Source of the DNA: Rallus limicola
Lineage: Eukaryota; Chordata; Aves; Gruiformes; Rallidae
Reading direction: 5' to 3'
Assembly (NCBI GenBank): GCA_022605955.1
Contig: JAKCOZ010000040.1
Location: 3,162,001-3,226,000, forward strand
DNA: 64,000 nucleotides
This document shows, piece by piece, positions 1-10,400 of this stretch. Below the pieces are notes generated by a model. It was not told where the DNA came from, made no database searches, and saw only the letters and a program-made list of their open reading frames with translations. Position numbers and translations under genes: made by a program. How positions within the stretch are numbered: the first letter of the stretch is position 1; every line of letters starts with the position of its first letter.

Positions 1-1271
1 TCCCATCCCCACTCCTTGCAGCACCGCAGCTCCTGGGGCAGCTGAATACTGGGGGGGGGGGGGTTCCCCCCACCTCAAAGCACCGGGACTTCCTGAAGGG
101 GGGGGATCCCGGTATTTTGGGGTGGGGGAACCCCCACGCCGCGGCACCGGGATGCAGAGGCCACTCCCGGCTGCGCACACCCCCTGAAGACAAACCCCCT
201 CCCCAGTCCCGTCCCCCCCCCCCCAAACTGACGGCGTCACGCCGCCGCCCCACGTGCTCGAGTCACACGTGGCCCCCCAGGCCCCGCCCCTTCACGCTTT
301 GCCCCGCCCCCACCCCCCATTGGCCCGCCCGACGCCCCGCCCCTTTCCGTTGCCCCGGAGACAGCCCCCCCCTCACACCCCCCCCGCGTTGGAAAGGGCG
401 AGTTGAACGCGGCGTCCCCGCTTCCGGGTGTGACGTCACGAGGGGGGGCAGCGATGATGTCATGAAGCGACCAATGGGCGGGGGCGGGGCGGGGCTGCGG
501 GGAAAACAAACTCCGCACGTGGCAGCGCCGGGGAGGGGGACACGTGCCGGGGGGGGGGGGGGGGGCACCGCCTCCGTTCCCCGTCCCCCCCCTCCCGGTG
601 CGCGGCCCCGAGCGGGGCGCCCCGAAACGCGGGACGCCGCCCCCGTCGTCCCCCGACCGCCCGGTCCCCGCTGTCACGGCGCGCTCCGCTCCGGTACCGG
701 TATCGGTACCGGGGACTCCCCGGTTCCCGATGCAAGTCACGCCGGTTCTGCCGCCCGGGACGCGCCGCTGCACCGATCGCGGTCCTCACCCTTCCTACTC
801 CACATCGCTCGGGACTCTCCGGTCCCGGTCCCTATCCTGCTTGCACCAGCGACCGGTGCTCCCCGGTGCCGGTGTCCAGGTCTCCCCGGTGTTCAAGACG
901 CCCCCGGTGCCAGCGCGATTTCCCCGCTCCCTCCCTCCCTGCTCCCCTCCCGGGGACTTCCCGGCCCCACTGCCCGATCCTTACCCCGCTATGCAGGACC
1001 GCCCGGTCCCGGTAGGAAGGAGCCCCGTCCCGGGATGCGGTCCCGGTGCGCATCCTGCCTGGTGGGGTGCGCAGGACCCTCCGGTCCCGGTGTCCGGACC
1101 CCTCCGCCTCGCGGTCTCAGCGCGCAGCCCCTCGCTGCAGTCCCGGTGCGCTGACCCACGACTCCGGTCCGGTGCTCGCGACCGCTCCCCGGTGCCCGCA
1201 CGGTCCCGGCGCGCACGCCCGCGGGCGGGGGAGGAGGGAAGAGGGGGGGAGAGCTCCGGCGGGGCACTGAC
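1..1271 (-). other. NR1D1: Part of NR1D1 intron 1 (inferred)
   Basis: This stretch lies downstream, on the minus strand, of the NR1D1 exon 1 donor. No coding exon was recognised. It is CpG-rich, contains a promoter-like element cluster at 240-560, and from about 690 to 1150 holds loosely repeated CCGGTRCCGG/CTCCCCGGTG units. Long open frames on both strands here reflect high GC and have no recognisable protein content. Confidence 0.5.
240..560. promoter_or_regulatory. CpG-rich element cluster: four E-boxes, CRE pair, two CCAAT boxes
   Basis: The sequence shows CACGTG E-boxes at 251-256, 266-271, 516-521 and 541-546. The first two are 9 nt apart. A palindromic CRE (TGACGTCA) is at 431-438 and a variant TGATGTCA at 455-462. 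CCAAT is at 471-475 and its reverse ATTGG at 319-323, next to several GC boxes. This composition is typical of an active CpG promoter or enhancer. CACGTG is the site bound by CLOCK/BMAL1, and NR1D1 is a known direct target of these factors. The position inside the inferred NR1D1 intron 1 is compatible with an intronic clock enhancer or an alternative downstream promoter. Both roles are inference. Confidence 0.55.
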
Positions 1272-1299
1272 CTGTGCTGCCGGCCTCGGGGGCGGCCAT
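1272..1299 (-). CDS. NR1D1: Probable NR1D1 (REV-ERB alpha) first coding exon, partial gene
   Basis: Read on the minus strand, an ATG at 1299-1297 opens a 28-nt coding stretch, MAAPEAGST plus the first base of a Gly codon, ending in ACAG followed by a good donor GTCAGT at 1271-1266. Human NR1D1 exon 1 has the same design: a very short coding part (MTTLDSNNNT plus the first base of Gly) ending in phase 1, before exon 2 starting GVITYIG. NR1D1 is the minus-strand neighbour of MSL1 in the human 17q21 order, which supports the call. The 5' UTR would lie in the very GC-rich DNA at about 1300-1600. Exon 2 was not found in 1-1271, so it should lie beyond the left edge. The product is a haem-binding nuclear receptor and transcriptional repressor of the circadian clock. 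The N-terminus differs from the mammalian one, so identity rests on phase, size, strand and synteny rather than on protein similarity. Confidence 0.6.
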
Positions 1300-1700
1300 C
1301 CTGCGGCGGGGGGCGGGAGGGGAGGGGGTTTTGGGGGGGGGGGGGGAGGGGAGGATGGATGGAGGACCGTAGGGGGGGAGAGGGGGCAGCGGCTGTCCCA
1401 GCTCCGCCGAGCCTCCCGCAAGCGGAACCGCACCGAAGGGGGCCGAGGCGAGGGGAGCCGCGCCGAGCCGTGCCGCGCCGCCGCCCGGCAAGGGCTGTTG
1501 TGCGCCCGCCGCCCGCCCCGCCGCCCGCCCGGCACCGGCCGCGGCTGCGCACTGGGCCGCACGCGGCGCCGCCGCCTCCCCCATGTGATTCCCGGGGAGA
1601 GCCTCGTGCCCCAGTGACACACTTTCCGCCGGCGGCCCCGGCCCCGCGCCGCCACCGGGGAGCCCGGGCACAACGGGGACCCCCGCCCCGGGGCCGCCTC
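1300..1700 (-). promoter_or_regulatory. NR1D1: NR1D1 5' UTR and promoter CpG island (inferred)
   Basis: The DNA immediately upstream, on the minus strand, of the putative NR1D1 ATG is extremely GC-rich with dense CpGs, long G runs at 1330-1348, and no TATA box. The transcription start cannot be placed. The boundary with intergenic DNA near 1.7 kb is set by the drop in CpG density and the start of a degenerate repeat. Confidence 0.4.
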
Positions 1701-1734
1701 CCGGCCCGCGGGGGACCGGTACCGGCAACCTGGA

Positions 1735-2320
1735 CTGGCACCGGGACTATGCCCTGCACCCGGACCGGCACCGGGACTGTACCCTGCACCCAGACCAGTG
1801 ACACCTGGGCACAGCACAGGCATCCCTGTTGCCCTGCACGGCACCATCCTCTGCACCGGGTACCACTGTCACCCCACCCAGCACAGTCCCTGCTGTGCCC
1901 GCATCTGGTGTGTCCCCTGAAGTGGGGGTACCCACACACAGCACTGGCACCCCCATCACCCAGCACAGTGCTGTCCCCCACACTGGGGACACTGGGGGAC
2001 ACCTGCTACCCCCCACAGCATGGTCCCTGCATGGGGAACACCCAAGCCCGGCACTTTCCCCTGCACCAGGGACCCCCAGGCACGGCACTGGCACCCTGTC
2101 ACCCTGCACAGCACCATCCCCAGCACAGGGGACACCTGAGCATGGCACTGGCACCACTGGCACCCAGCACTGCAGGGTCCCTTGGGGACACCCAGGGGCC
2201 CCTGCCACCCCACATGCATGGTCCCTGCACTGCAGACATCCTGTTACTCCTGTCACCCCACAGGGTCCCTGCACTGGGAATACCAGTGATGCCCATGCCC
2301 AGCACAGCCCCCTGCCCAGC
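1735..2320. repeat. Degenerate CA/CC-rich minisatellite-like array
   Basis: Variants of a motif resembling CCTGCACAGCACCATCCCC, alternating with GGGACACC and GGCACTGGCACC, recur through this stretch with many substitutions and variable unit length of about 35-70 nt. It yields open frames in several reading frames on both strands, none with recognisable protein content. It is best described as a decayed tandem repeat in the NR1D1-MSL1 interval. Confidence 0.5.
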
Positions 2321-5300
2321 CCCTGGTGCCACCAGGATGATGTGCTGCCCGTGGCGGGTGCCCAGTGTGGCACGTGCCTGGCAGCTGCAGCCCAACCTGG
2401 CCCCGCTCCCAGCCGCCGCAGGGGCCACAGCGACGTGCTGTGCCCAGCACCACAGTGCCAGGGCAGAGCCACACAGCAGATCTGGGTCGCAGCACCAAGG
2501 CTGGCCCAGTCAGGCAGCACCCAGGGCTCTGTGGGGTGCTCACAGACACTGGTGGGGGGGTGGACTTCAGGGGTGCTAGCACCCTCCTGGGTGCCATGTG
2601 CCAGGTGCTGCCTTGGCCCCCAGCCAGGAGGAGAAGGTGCAGAGCACAGACGTGCCAGCGCTGGGAAATCCTCGGAGCTAATCCCACGGGAGGGGAGGCC
2701 TTGGGTGCCCCCGCCATGCTGGGAGCCTGCAGGGTACCTGTGGGGATGCTGAAGCCCTGCACCCTGAGGAGCATACAGGTGCACAGGTCTGGGGGACCCA
2801 GGACCCTCGCTGGGTGCTGGAGCTGCTCCTGGCTCATGGGGTGCCCCACAGCACTGGGGCAATGGGGACACCCTGTCACCCTGCAGGAAGCATCCTCACC
2901 CTGAGTCACCAGCCGGTTGCACAGCACCACAGCCAGCACCACTGACAGGGAGAATCCCCAGCAGCTCCTGGGAGGATGTGTGGGGCCAGGCTGGCACAGG
3001 GGCAGGGGGCCCGGGGAGGACACCAGCCTTGGGGGAGGGATGGGGGGCTGCCCCATCCCTGCCCCCGGCAGCACGGCTGTGCCAGGGTTGGCTCGAGCAT
3101 GCAGGTGCCACGGGCCCCGCGTGGCGCCTTGTTCCCTCCCGGCACGTTCCGGGATCAGCCGTGACTCAGCCGCTCATCTCCGCCTGGAAAACAATCCTGT
3201 GCATGGCACACGGCACACAGCCGGATCTGCACCGGGATCCTTGGCTGCAGCCGGCTGCCCACATCCCTCAGGGGTCCCCAGGATGGGAGTGGGGCTGGGA
3301 GGGATGAGATAAATCCCATGTGGTTCCACAGCTGGACCCTGGCAAGGGAGGGTTGGTGTGGGGGTCCCCAGGGTGGGTGCAGCTGGGACAGCTGGCAGAA
3401 GGATGGGGGATGCCGGCTGGGGGTGTCCCGTGAGCTGTGGGGCTGGGTGTGGGGGCATCAAAGCCACTGGGATGTCACAGTGCTGCAGCCAAGCATGAAC
3501 CCACCATGCTCCACGCTGGACCCCCATGGCTGAGCCATCCTGGGGACCCTCGCAGAGGTTGGGGCTGTGCCTGGGTGGGGGGGGCTCCACAGGGGTCCCT
3601 GTGCACCCCAACATGGCTGTACCTGTGCCAGCCAGTCCAGGGTGCAGATGGGGCACCTCAACCCCCCCCAAGGTCATCATGTGCCGCCGCGCTCAGGTGA
3701 CAGGTAGAGCTGCCTGGGAGCGGCAGGGGACACACGTGTCACCCCAGCTCCTGCCACCAGCTCCAGCCCTGCCTGGGGGCAGCAGCCCGCTGTGCCCATG
3801 CCCCCTCCCACACCATCCCCCCTCCCCAAATGCACCCCCTGCAGCACCCCACACCCTGTCCCCCCCCTGTTTCCACATCCCACCCCGGGAGGGGGGGTGA
3901 CCCCAGTCCCCCTCCCCTGCAGAGGGGCCCCCGCTGCCCCCCAGGGACAAGGAGGCAGCTGAAGAATGGGGTCCCGGTGCCACGGCGTGGGCGTGAGGGC
4001 CGGCTGCCGGCCGCGTGCCCCGGTGCCCGGGTTGCCGGCGGTGCCGTGCGGCCTCGCCACGTGACTGTGCGCTCCGCTTGCCGCACGCCTGCGTGCAGCG
4101 GGGTTTATTTTTACTCCGGGTTGTTTACCTTGTTGTACCTTTTCCAGGAAAGGGGGGTGGGGGGGTGGGGGTGTCTCCATGGGGTTTGTTCCTGCTTGCA
4201 GCATCCCCCCTTGGGCTGGCCACTGGGGGTCCAGCAGGGTGCAGACCCCCTGAGTGCTGCAGCCTCAGCAACCCCCCCTGCCCGCCTCCCCCCCTCCCGC
4301 CCCCCCCCCCCCGCCCCCGGCTTGAACACCCTGCCAAAAACACAGTGGTGCTGCAGCATTCCCACGGGTTTGAGGACACTGGGGCTGGCTGAGTTCCTGT
4401 GCCACCACGGGGTCACACCGTGCCTCAGTTTCCCCATCCGCAGATGTCATGCTGGGGGGGTGGGGGGAGCTACTAAAGACTTTGGCTCTCAGCCCAGTTG
4501 GGGGGTCCTGCACTCCTGAGCATTCCCCTTTGTCCCCAGAGGATCCCACGGGTGGTGGTGGGTGGGAGGGCAGGAGGTCCCACTCTAGGGTGCCAGGCAG
4601 GGCTGGGTGCTCCGGTTTTGGGGTCTTCTCCTGCTGTGCAGCAGCAGCCCCGTGGCTGAAGAGCTGAGCGCAGCTCTGGCTCGTCCCTGCAGCTCTTGGC
4701 TGGGGCTGCTGGCTCCTGGCTGCCAGGACTCGCCTCTTCCCTCCCTGCGGAAAGGGAAGAAAACCAGGTAAACAAGGCAGGGCCACCCTCGGGGGGCAAG
4801 CAGGGGCACCCCATGGAGTGTGGGGGGGCACCCAACAGCACCCTGTTACCACAGAATGGGGCAGACCTGGGTTGGGAGCAGAGACCCCTGGGGGTGTAGG
4901 ATGTGGGGGGCAGGGTGGGGCCGGGTCTGGGGGTGCATGAACCCCAGAGCAGGATGTGGGGGTGCAGGGGTGCACAGAGGTGCAGGATTTAGGGGTGAAT
5001 GCACCCCAGGAAGGTGAATGGCTCCAGGGATCCAGGGAGGGTGCAGGATTCCCAGGAGGGTGTGGGGGTATAGGGTGTGGGGGTGCACAGACCCCAAGAT
5101 TTGGGGGATACTGGGATATAGGGGTACAGAGCTCCTGAGGGAATTGGGGGGGGCCCTGCATGGGATGCTCTGGGAAGCCCCCACATGAAGAGCAAGTGGA
5201 GTGAGTTGGGGGGGACCCTTACAGCCTCCCTTACCCCATGGGGTGGGGCTGTGGCAGTACCGGCCCCCCCTTGCCCGCACCCCTCTTGGCCGCAGCCCCA

Positions 5301-6540
5301 TAAATCTCATGCACTGATGTTTGTGTTCTTGTTGCAGCGCCACAGCCCCGGATCCCGGAGCTGCCGCAGGGAAGGGAGGGGAGGTGGGGGCTGCGGGGCC
5401 TCTTTCGGCTTCACAGACACCCCCCCCTCTCCTTTCCCCATTCCACCCCTCCCTGGGGAACACAGCGTGGGGATCCCACTCCCCTTTCCCGTGCCTCTGC
5501 GGCCCCGTATTCGCCCTTCCCGCAGTGCCGGCTCAGTGGGGATGCAGGGCAGCCCCCCAGCAGCCCGTGACCCCACGGGGAGGGGGGGGGGGGGGAACAT
5601 GGCGGGCATAGGCTTCGGGGCAGCGGGCCGCTTGGCGCCTGTGGCAGCCCATGTGAGCGGGGCCTTCCCCTCCTCCTCCTCCTCCTCCTCCTCCTCTTCC
5701 TTGGGTGCAGGGAGCCCTCTCCATCGCAGCGCGCTGGCTGCGGCGTCACGTGGCGCTGGCATGTGAGCCCTGCTCCATTTTTAGCCCCAGCAGCCTCCCC
5801 GCACGGCGGCCCTGCTGCAGAGCCATGTGCGGGCGGGCGCCCGGCCGGCACGTGGGCCTGCCGCAGCGGCGACGGGCACCGGGAACCCCCGGGCCTCGGC
5901 CACGCGCGTGGGTGAGCGCGGCCCAGGCGTGTGAACGAGCACGGCCACGCGTGCGCGGGCCGGGATGGTGCAGCCGGCTGTAGGGCTTGGCGTGACACAC
6001 GGCACAGGGTGGCGAGTGAGGGGCTGAGTACCTCAGGCCGTGGGGCTGGGGCGCTGCCAGCGTGGCTGGGGGGGACTGCTGGATATGGGGGAACACCCAC
6101 CCCCCCACTGCCCCTCCCGTGAATGAGGGGTATGTCCCCCCCCAACACGTCCCCTCTGCAGCCCTGGCATGTGCCACTCATGTCCCAGTGTCGCGGGGGG
6201 GGTGGGGTGTAATTGTGTGTGTATGTGCGTGCACACGCGTGCGTGAGGGGCCGGGGGGGGGGGGGCTGCAGTGCATCTGGGTGCGTGTGTGCCTGCAGCG
6301 GGGTGGGGGGGCCTGCAGCCCCTCGCTGCGGGGGGGTGGGGGGTATGCGCGTGGGCTGGGGCTGCGGTCCCTCCGGCGGGGGGGGGGGGGGGGGGGGGCC
6401 GTGCGAGGGGACGCACTTGAACAGCAGAAGTTGCAGAGCTGCGGGGGGGGGGGGGGGCAGAGGCGTGCGTGCGTGTGCGGGGGGGGGGGGGGAGGGGACG
6501 GGATACGTCCCCGCGTGTGTCTGCGCACACCGCGGGGGGG
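2321..6540. other. Intergenic DNA between NR1D1 and MSL1
   Basis: No exon was recognised. The stretch contains a diverged G-rich repeat built around GGGGGTGCAG and GGATGTGGGGG at about 4880-5140. A run of TCC triplets lies at 5670-5700. At about 6205-6245 there is an alternating purine-pyrimidine (GT/GC) tract. Several long G homopolymers follow, including 21 Gs at 6378-6398. The gene pair is divergent, so regulatory elements for either gene may lie here, but none could be assigned. Confidence 0.5.
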
Positions 6541-7400
6541 GTCACAGCCGGAGCCCGGCCCCGGCAGGACACACCCGGTCCCGCAGACGGGACCCTCCCT
6601 CTCCTCGCCCACCCCCTTCCTTCAGCGTGGGGGGTCGTGGTGGTGGGTCCCAGCCCCGCAGCTCCGCCAGCCCCCTCCCTTCCCCTGGGCGGGGGGTGCT
6701 CCCCCCGCTCCTCTGTGTCTCCTCGCCGCGGGGCTTGGCCGAGGCCGGACAGACCCCCGGTGGGCGGCGGGACGAGCCGGGGGCGGGCGGGAGCGGGACC
6801 CCGCCGAGCTCCGGGCGGAGCCGCCGCGCTCGGGAGCCACCGGGCGGCCGTGCGCGGTACTGCGGGCCCGGGACCTCCGCCGGTCCCGGCCCTACCAGGC
6901 AGCGCCCCACGCGGGATCGGCAGCAGGAGACCACCCCCATCCCGGGGCGGCGGCGGAGGGGTGGGGGGCCTGCCCCCGGGGGTGCCCCGCTCCGTCCGCT
7001 CGCAGACCTGCCCCGCTCCTCGCCCCGGGTCTCGGCCGCCCCCCGCCCCGGCGGCGCATGCGCACCGAGCCCGGTTTAAAGGTAACCGGGGGCCGCCGCG
7101 CGGCCCCGGCCCTGACCCGCCCCCGGTACCGGCCCGCGCCCCCCCTCTCCAAGTCCCCCCCTCCACGTGGAGCGCTCCCGAGCGGGCTCGGGCTCAGCCC
7201 CTTCCCTGCCCCGCGCGGGGCGGGGGGCGGCAGGGCAGCCCCCGCCCGCGTCCCGCCGTCCCCGCCGCCCGGGGCGGGGGATGCGCCGCGCCGATGGCGG
7301 CGGGGCCCTGCCGCCCCCCGGGCCGCTCAGCCGGCGGCGGCCGCCGCTGCGCCGTGTCGACGGGCGGTAGCGGGACGGCGCGGAGCGGCGGGCCCCGGCC
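6540..7400 (+). promoter_or_regulatory. MSL1: MSL1 promoter CpG island and 5' UTR
   Basis: Dense CpG, GC boxes and the absence of a clear TATA box precede the MSL1 start codon, as in broad housekeeping promoters. A TTTAAA at 7074-7079 lies in the island but has no supporting core elements. The transcription start is not resolvable by eye. The CpG island continues through coding exon 1 and into intron 1. Confidence 0.6.
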
Positions 7401-10400
7401 ATGAGGTCCACCGCCTTCCGGACGGCCGAGCCGCCGCGGGGCGGGGGGGGAGAGGAGGAGGAGGAGGAGGAGGAGGAGGGCGCCGCCGCGCCGCACCGCC
7501 CGCCGCCCCGCCGGCCCCGGGAGCCGCCGCCGCTGGGGGCACACAAGGGCCGCGGCGGTGGGGTGGTGGCGGCGGCGGCGGAGCAGCAGCAGCGCTGGGC
7601 CGGGCTGGTGCCGCTGGCCGGCGGCAAGCAGGCCGGCGCGGGGGATGCCGGCGCCCGGCCGCGCTACCAGGCGGTGCTGCCCGGGCGCGGCGCCGGGGAG
7701 GGCGCGGCGGGGCCGGGAGCGGGGCCGGGGCCGGGAGCGGGACCCGCCGAGCCGGGCCCTCCTCCTCCTCCGCCGCCGCCCGCCGAGGGCAAGTGGAAGA
7801 GCGGTCCGCGGCGAGGCGGGATGGGGGCCGGCGGGGGCTCCCCGGGGCAGGCCGCCTGCCTGCGGCAGATCCTGCTGCTCCAGCTGGACCTCATCGAGCA
7901 GCAGCAGCAGCAGCTGCAGGCCAAGGAACGGCAGATCGAGGAGCTCAAGGCCGAACGGGACACGGTACGACCGGCGGTGAGGGCGGGGAGTGGCGGGAGC
8001 GTGGTATGGCGGGGGTTAACCCCCACCCGCGGGGCTCCGCACCCCAACGGGTTAATTTCCCCCCCCCGGCGCCCCGGGGTTCCCCGGGACTTCCGTCCAG
8101 CGACAGGTAAGTGCCCCCCCCGGCACCCAAGGGGTTAACAATCCTCCCCCCATTGGGGTTACCCCCCCTCGCTGGCACCCCAGGGGTTAATGCCCACCCG
8201 GGGGGTTAACACCCCCCTCCCGACTCCTTTGGGGGGTGTACTCCCTGGGGAGAGTATAGCCCCCCTCCCCGAGGGCACCAAGGGGTTAATGCTCCCCCCC
8301 CCCGGGGATTAACGGCCCCCGGGGCAGTAGTGCCCCCCCGCCCCCGGGGTTGTTGTGCCCCAGGGCAGGTCCTGCTCCCTCGGGGGTTCATCCCCCAAAC
8401 AGGTACCGATGCCCCCCTCACATACCCCCCCGCTCCCCCCCGCCCCCCCCCAGACAAAGGCCGGCGGGGGGCGGGGTGACCGGCGGGGGCACAAAGGGCC
8501 GGGGCGGGGCGGGCCGGCGGGGGTTAACGGGCCGCCGCCCGTCGCCATGGCAGCGGGCCCGCGGGGGGGCCTTAAAGGGCCCGCGGAGCCCGCCCGCCCC
8601 GCCGCGCGGGGTTAACTTAAAGGGGCCGCGTTTGCGCCACCTCCGGGCCGGGCGGGCGGGGCCTGCGGGTACCGGGCACGCCTGCCTTCCCCCCACCCGC
8701 CTCCGCCGCGGTGGGGCTGTCCCCCTCCCTCCCGCCTGGCTCTCTGCCTCGCCCCTCTCACGCGTGGGGGGGGACACTGCTGTGTGCTGCCCTCCCCCCA
8801 CCATGTGCATCCCCCTGGGCTCTTCCCCACACTCTGTGGGTGTCCTGGGCAACCCCCCCCGCGGGTGTCCTGGGCGCTCCCCCCTCCCGGGTGTTCTGCC
8901 TGCATCACCCCACACCCGTGTCTCCCACATGCTCGCACCCCATCACCCTCCTGTGAGGCCATGCCAAAGCCAGAGCGGGCTGACACGTGCTGTGGGCCCT
9001 CGGCCTGCTCTGGCTCTGCCCCGCTGCGGTGGCGTCGTCCCGGTTGCAGAGGGAAGGGCTGCCCCACGTGGTGCAGCCGGCGTGGCCGCACGGCGATGCC
9101 GCGTCCCTGCGGTGTGCGCCAAATCCTCCATCATGGAGGAGCTGCTGCAGCAAGGCTGTGACAGGGCTTCACCGGGGAGCATCCTCCGAGGGGTGGGGAC
9201 CAGGCCTCACTGAGCTGGGGGGCTTGCTTTCTAACGAATCCCTCAGCCAATTATCAACTCCTCCCTTCCTTCCCTGGGAAGATGCAGCAGAGGTTGAGAC
9301 CCCCAGATTGCTCCTTGAAATGTCTGGCTCTGTAGCAGGCAGTGTCCCTCCTGCCCCTGGGACAGGCAGTGCCAGATGGCAATGAGCATCTGGGGGCAGC
9401 GAGCAGCCGTGTCACGATGTTCAGACATTGTAACCCCTGCCTGGTTGGGGACACTGCCCTCAGCCCCCCGCACGGTGAGCTGTGGCACTCCTGGCATGCA
9501 ACGAAGCACTGGGAAGCCCGTGGTGCTCTCTGAGCCTGAGCAGGGATGCCTCTGGGGCAGATGCTCTTTGGAGTCTTACAAACATGCTCCTGGGGGAATA
9601 GGCGTCTGGGGGTCCTTAATGCCCCCCTCCCTGGAGCACAGCACGAGGTGAGCCCTCCCTGCATTGCAGCTCCTTGCGCGCATCGAGCGCATGGAAAGGC
9701 GGGTGCAGCTGGTGAAGAAGGACAGCGAGCGGGAGAAGCACCGCATCTTCCAGGGCTTCGAGGTGGACGAGAAGCCAGAGGCTGAGGCGTGTGAGAAGCT
9801 GCCGCTGGAGTGTCCCCAGGACCTGCTGGAGCCCCCCCCAACCCTCCAGCCCAAACACTTCCCCTACGGCAGGAACGGGAAGGGGCACAAAAGGTAGAGG
9901 GGGTTGGAGGGGAGGGTGGGTCTCAGGGGGGTGACTGGGGGGCCTTCCCTGTGTCTCTGCCCTCTGTCCATGGGGCTGGCTCCACTTGGGCCACAGAGCT
10001 GACAAGTGAACCCCCCCCAGCTGCTCAGAGAGGCTCCCTTGCACCAGGAGTGTGTCTGTTGAGCACCAGCATTACCCAGGGAAACCTCTCCAAAGTCTGA
10101 GTGGGGATGACGGGGGGGGGGTGGGGGTGTCCCAAAATGCCAAGAAGGCCCCTCTTGCCTCTGGAAATCTGCCTCAGGCTGGCCCTGGCACAGGAACCTA
10201 GTTTGGGGGTGCTGGAAGCGCCCCCACGGCAGCCCCAGCCCAGCTCCTCTTCCTCCTACAGGAAGCCGGCGTTTGGGAGCGCGGAGAGGAAGACGCCCGT
10301 TAAAAAACTGGTGTCCGAGTTCTCAAAAGTGAAGAGTAAAACTCCAAAGCACTCCCCAGGGAAGGAGGAATCGGGTGGCTCCTTGACCGAAACTGTTTGT

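Noticed and set aside
7074..7079. TTTAAA as a TATA box for MSL1
   Set aside because: It lies in a CpG-island promoter with no initiator or other positional support, and start sites in such islands are usually dispersed.
6062..8110. Plus-strand 682-codon frame overlapping the MSL1 start
   Set aside because: It reads MSL1 exon 1 in the wrong frame and is low-complexity. The true frame starts at 7401 and matches human MSL1.
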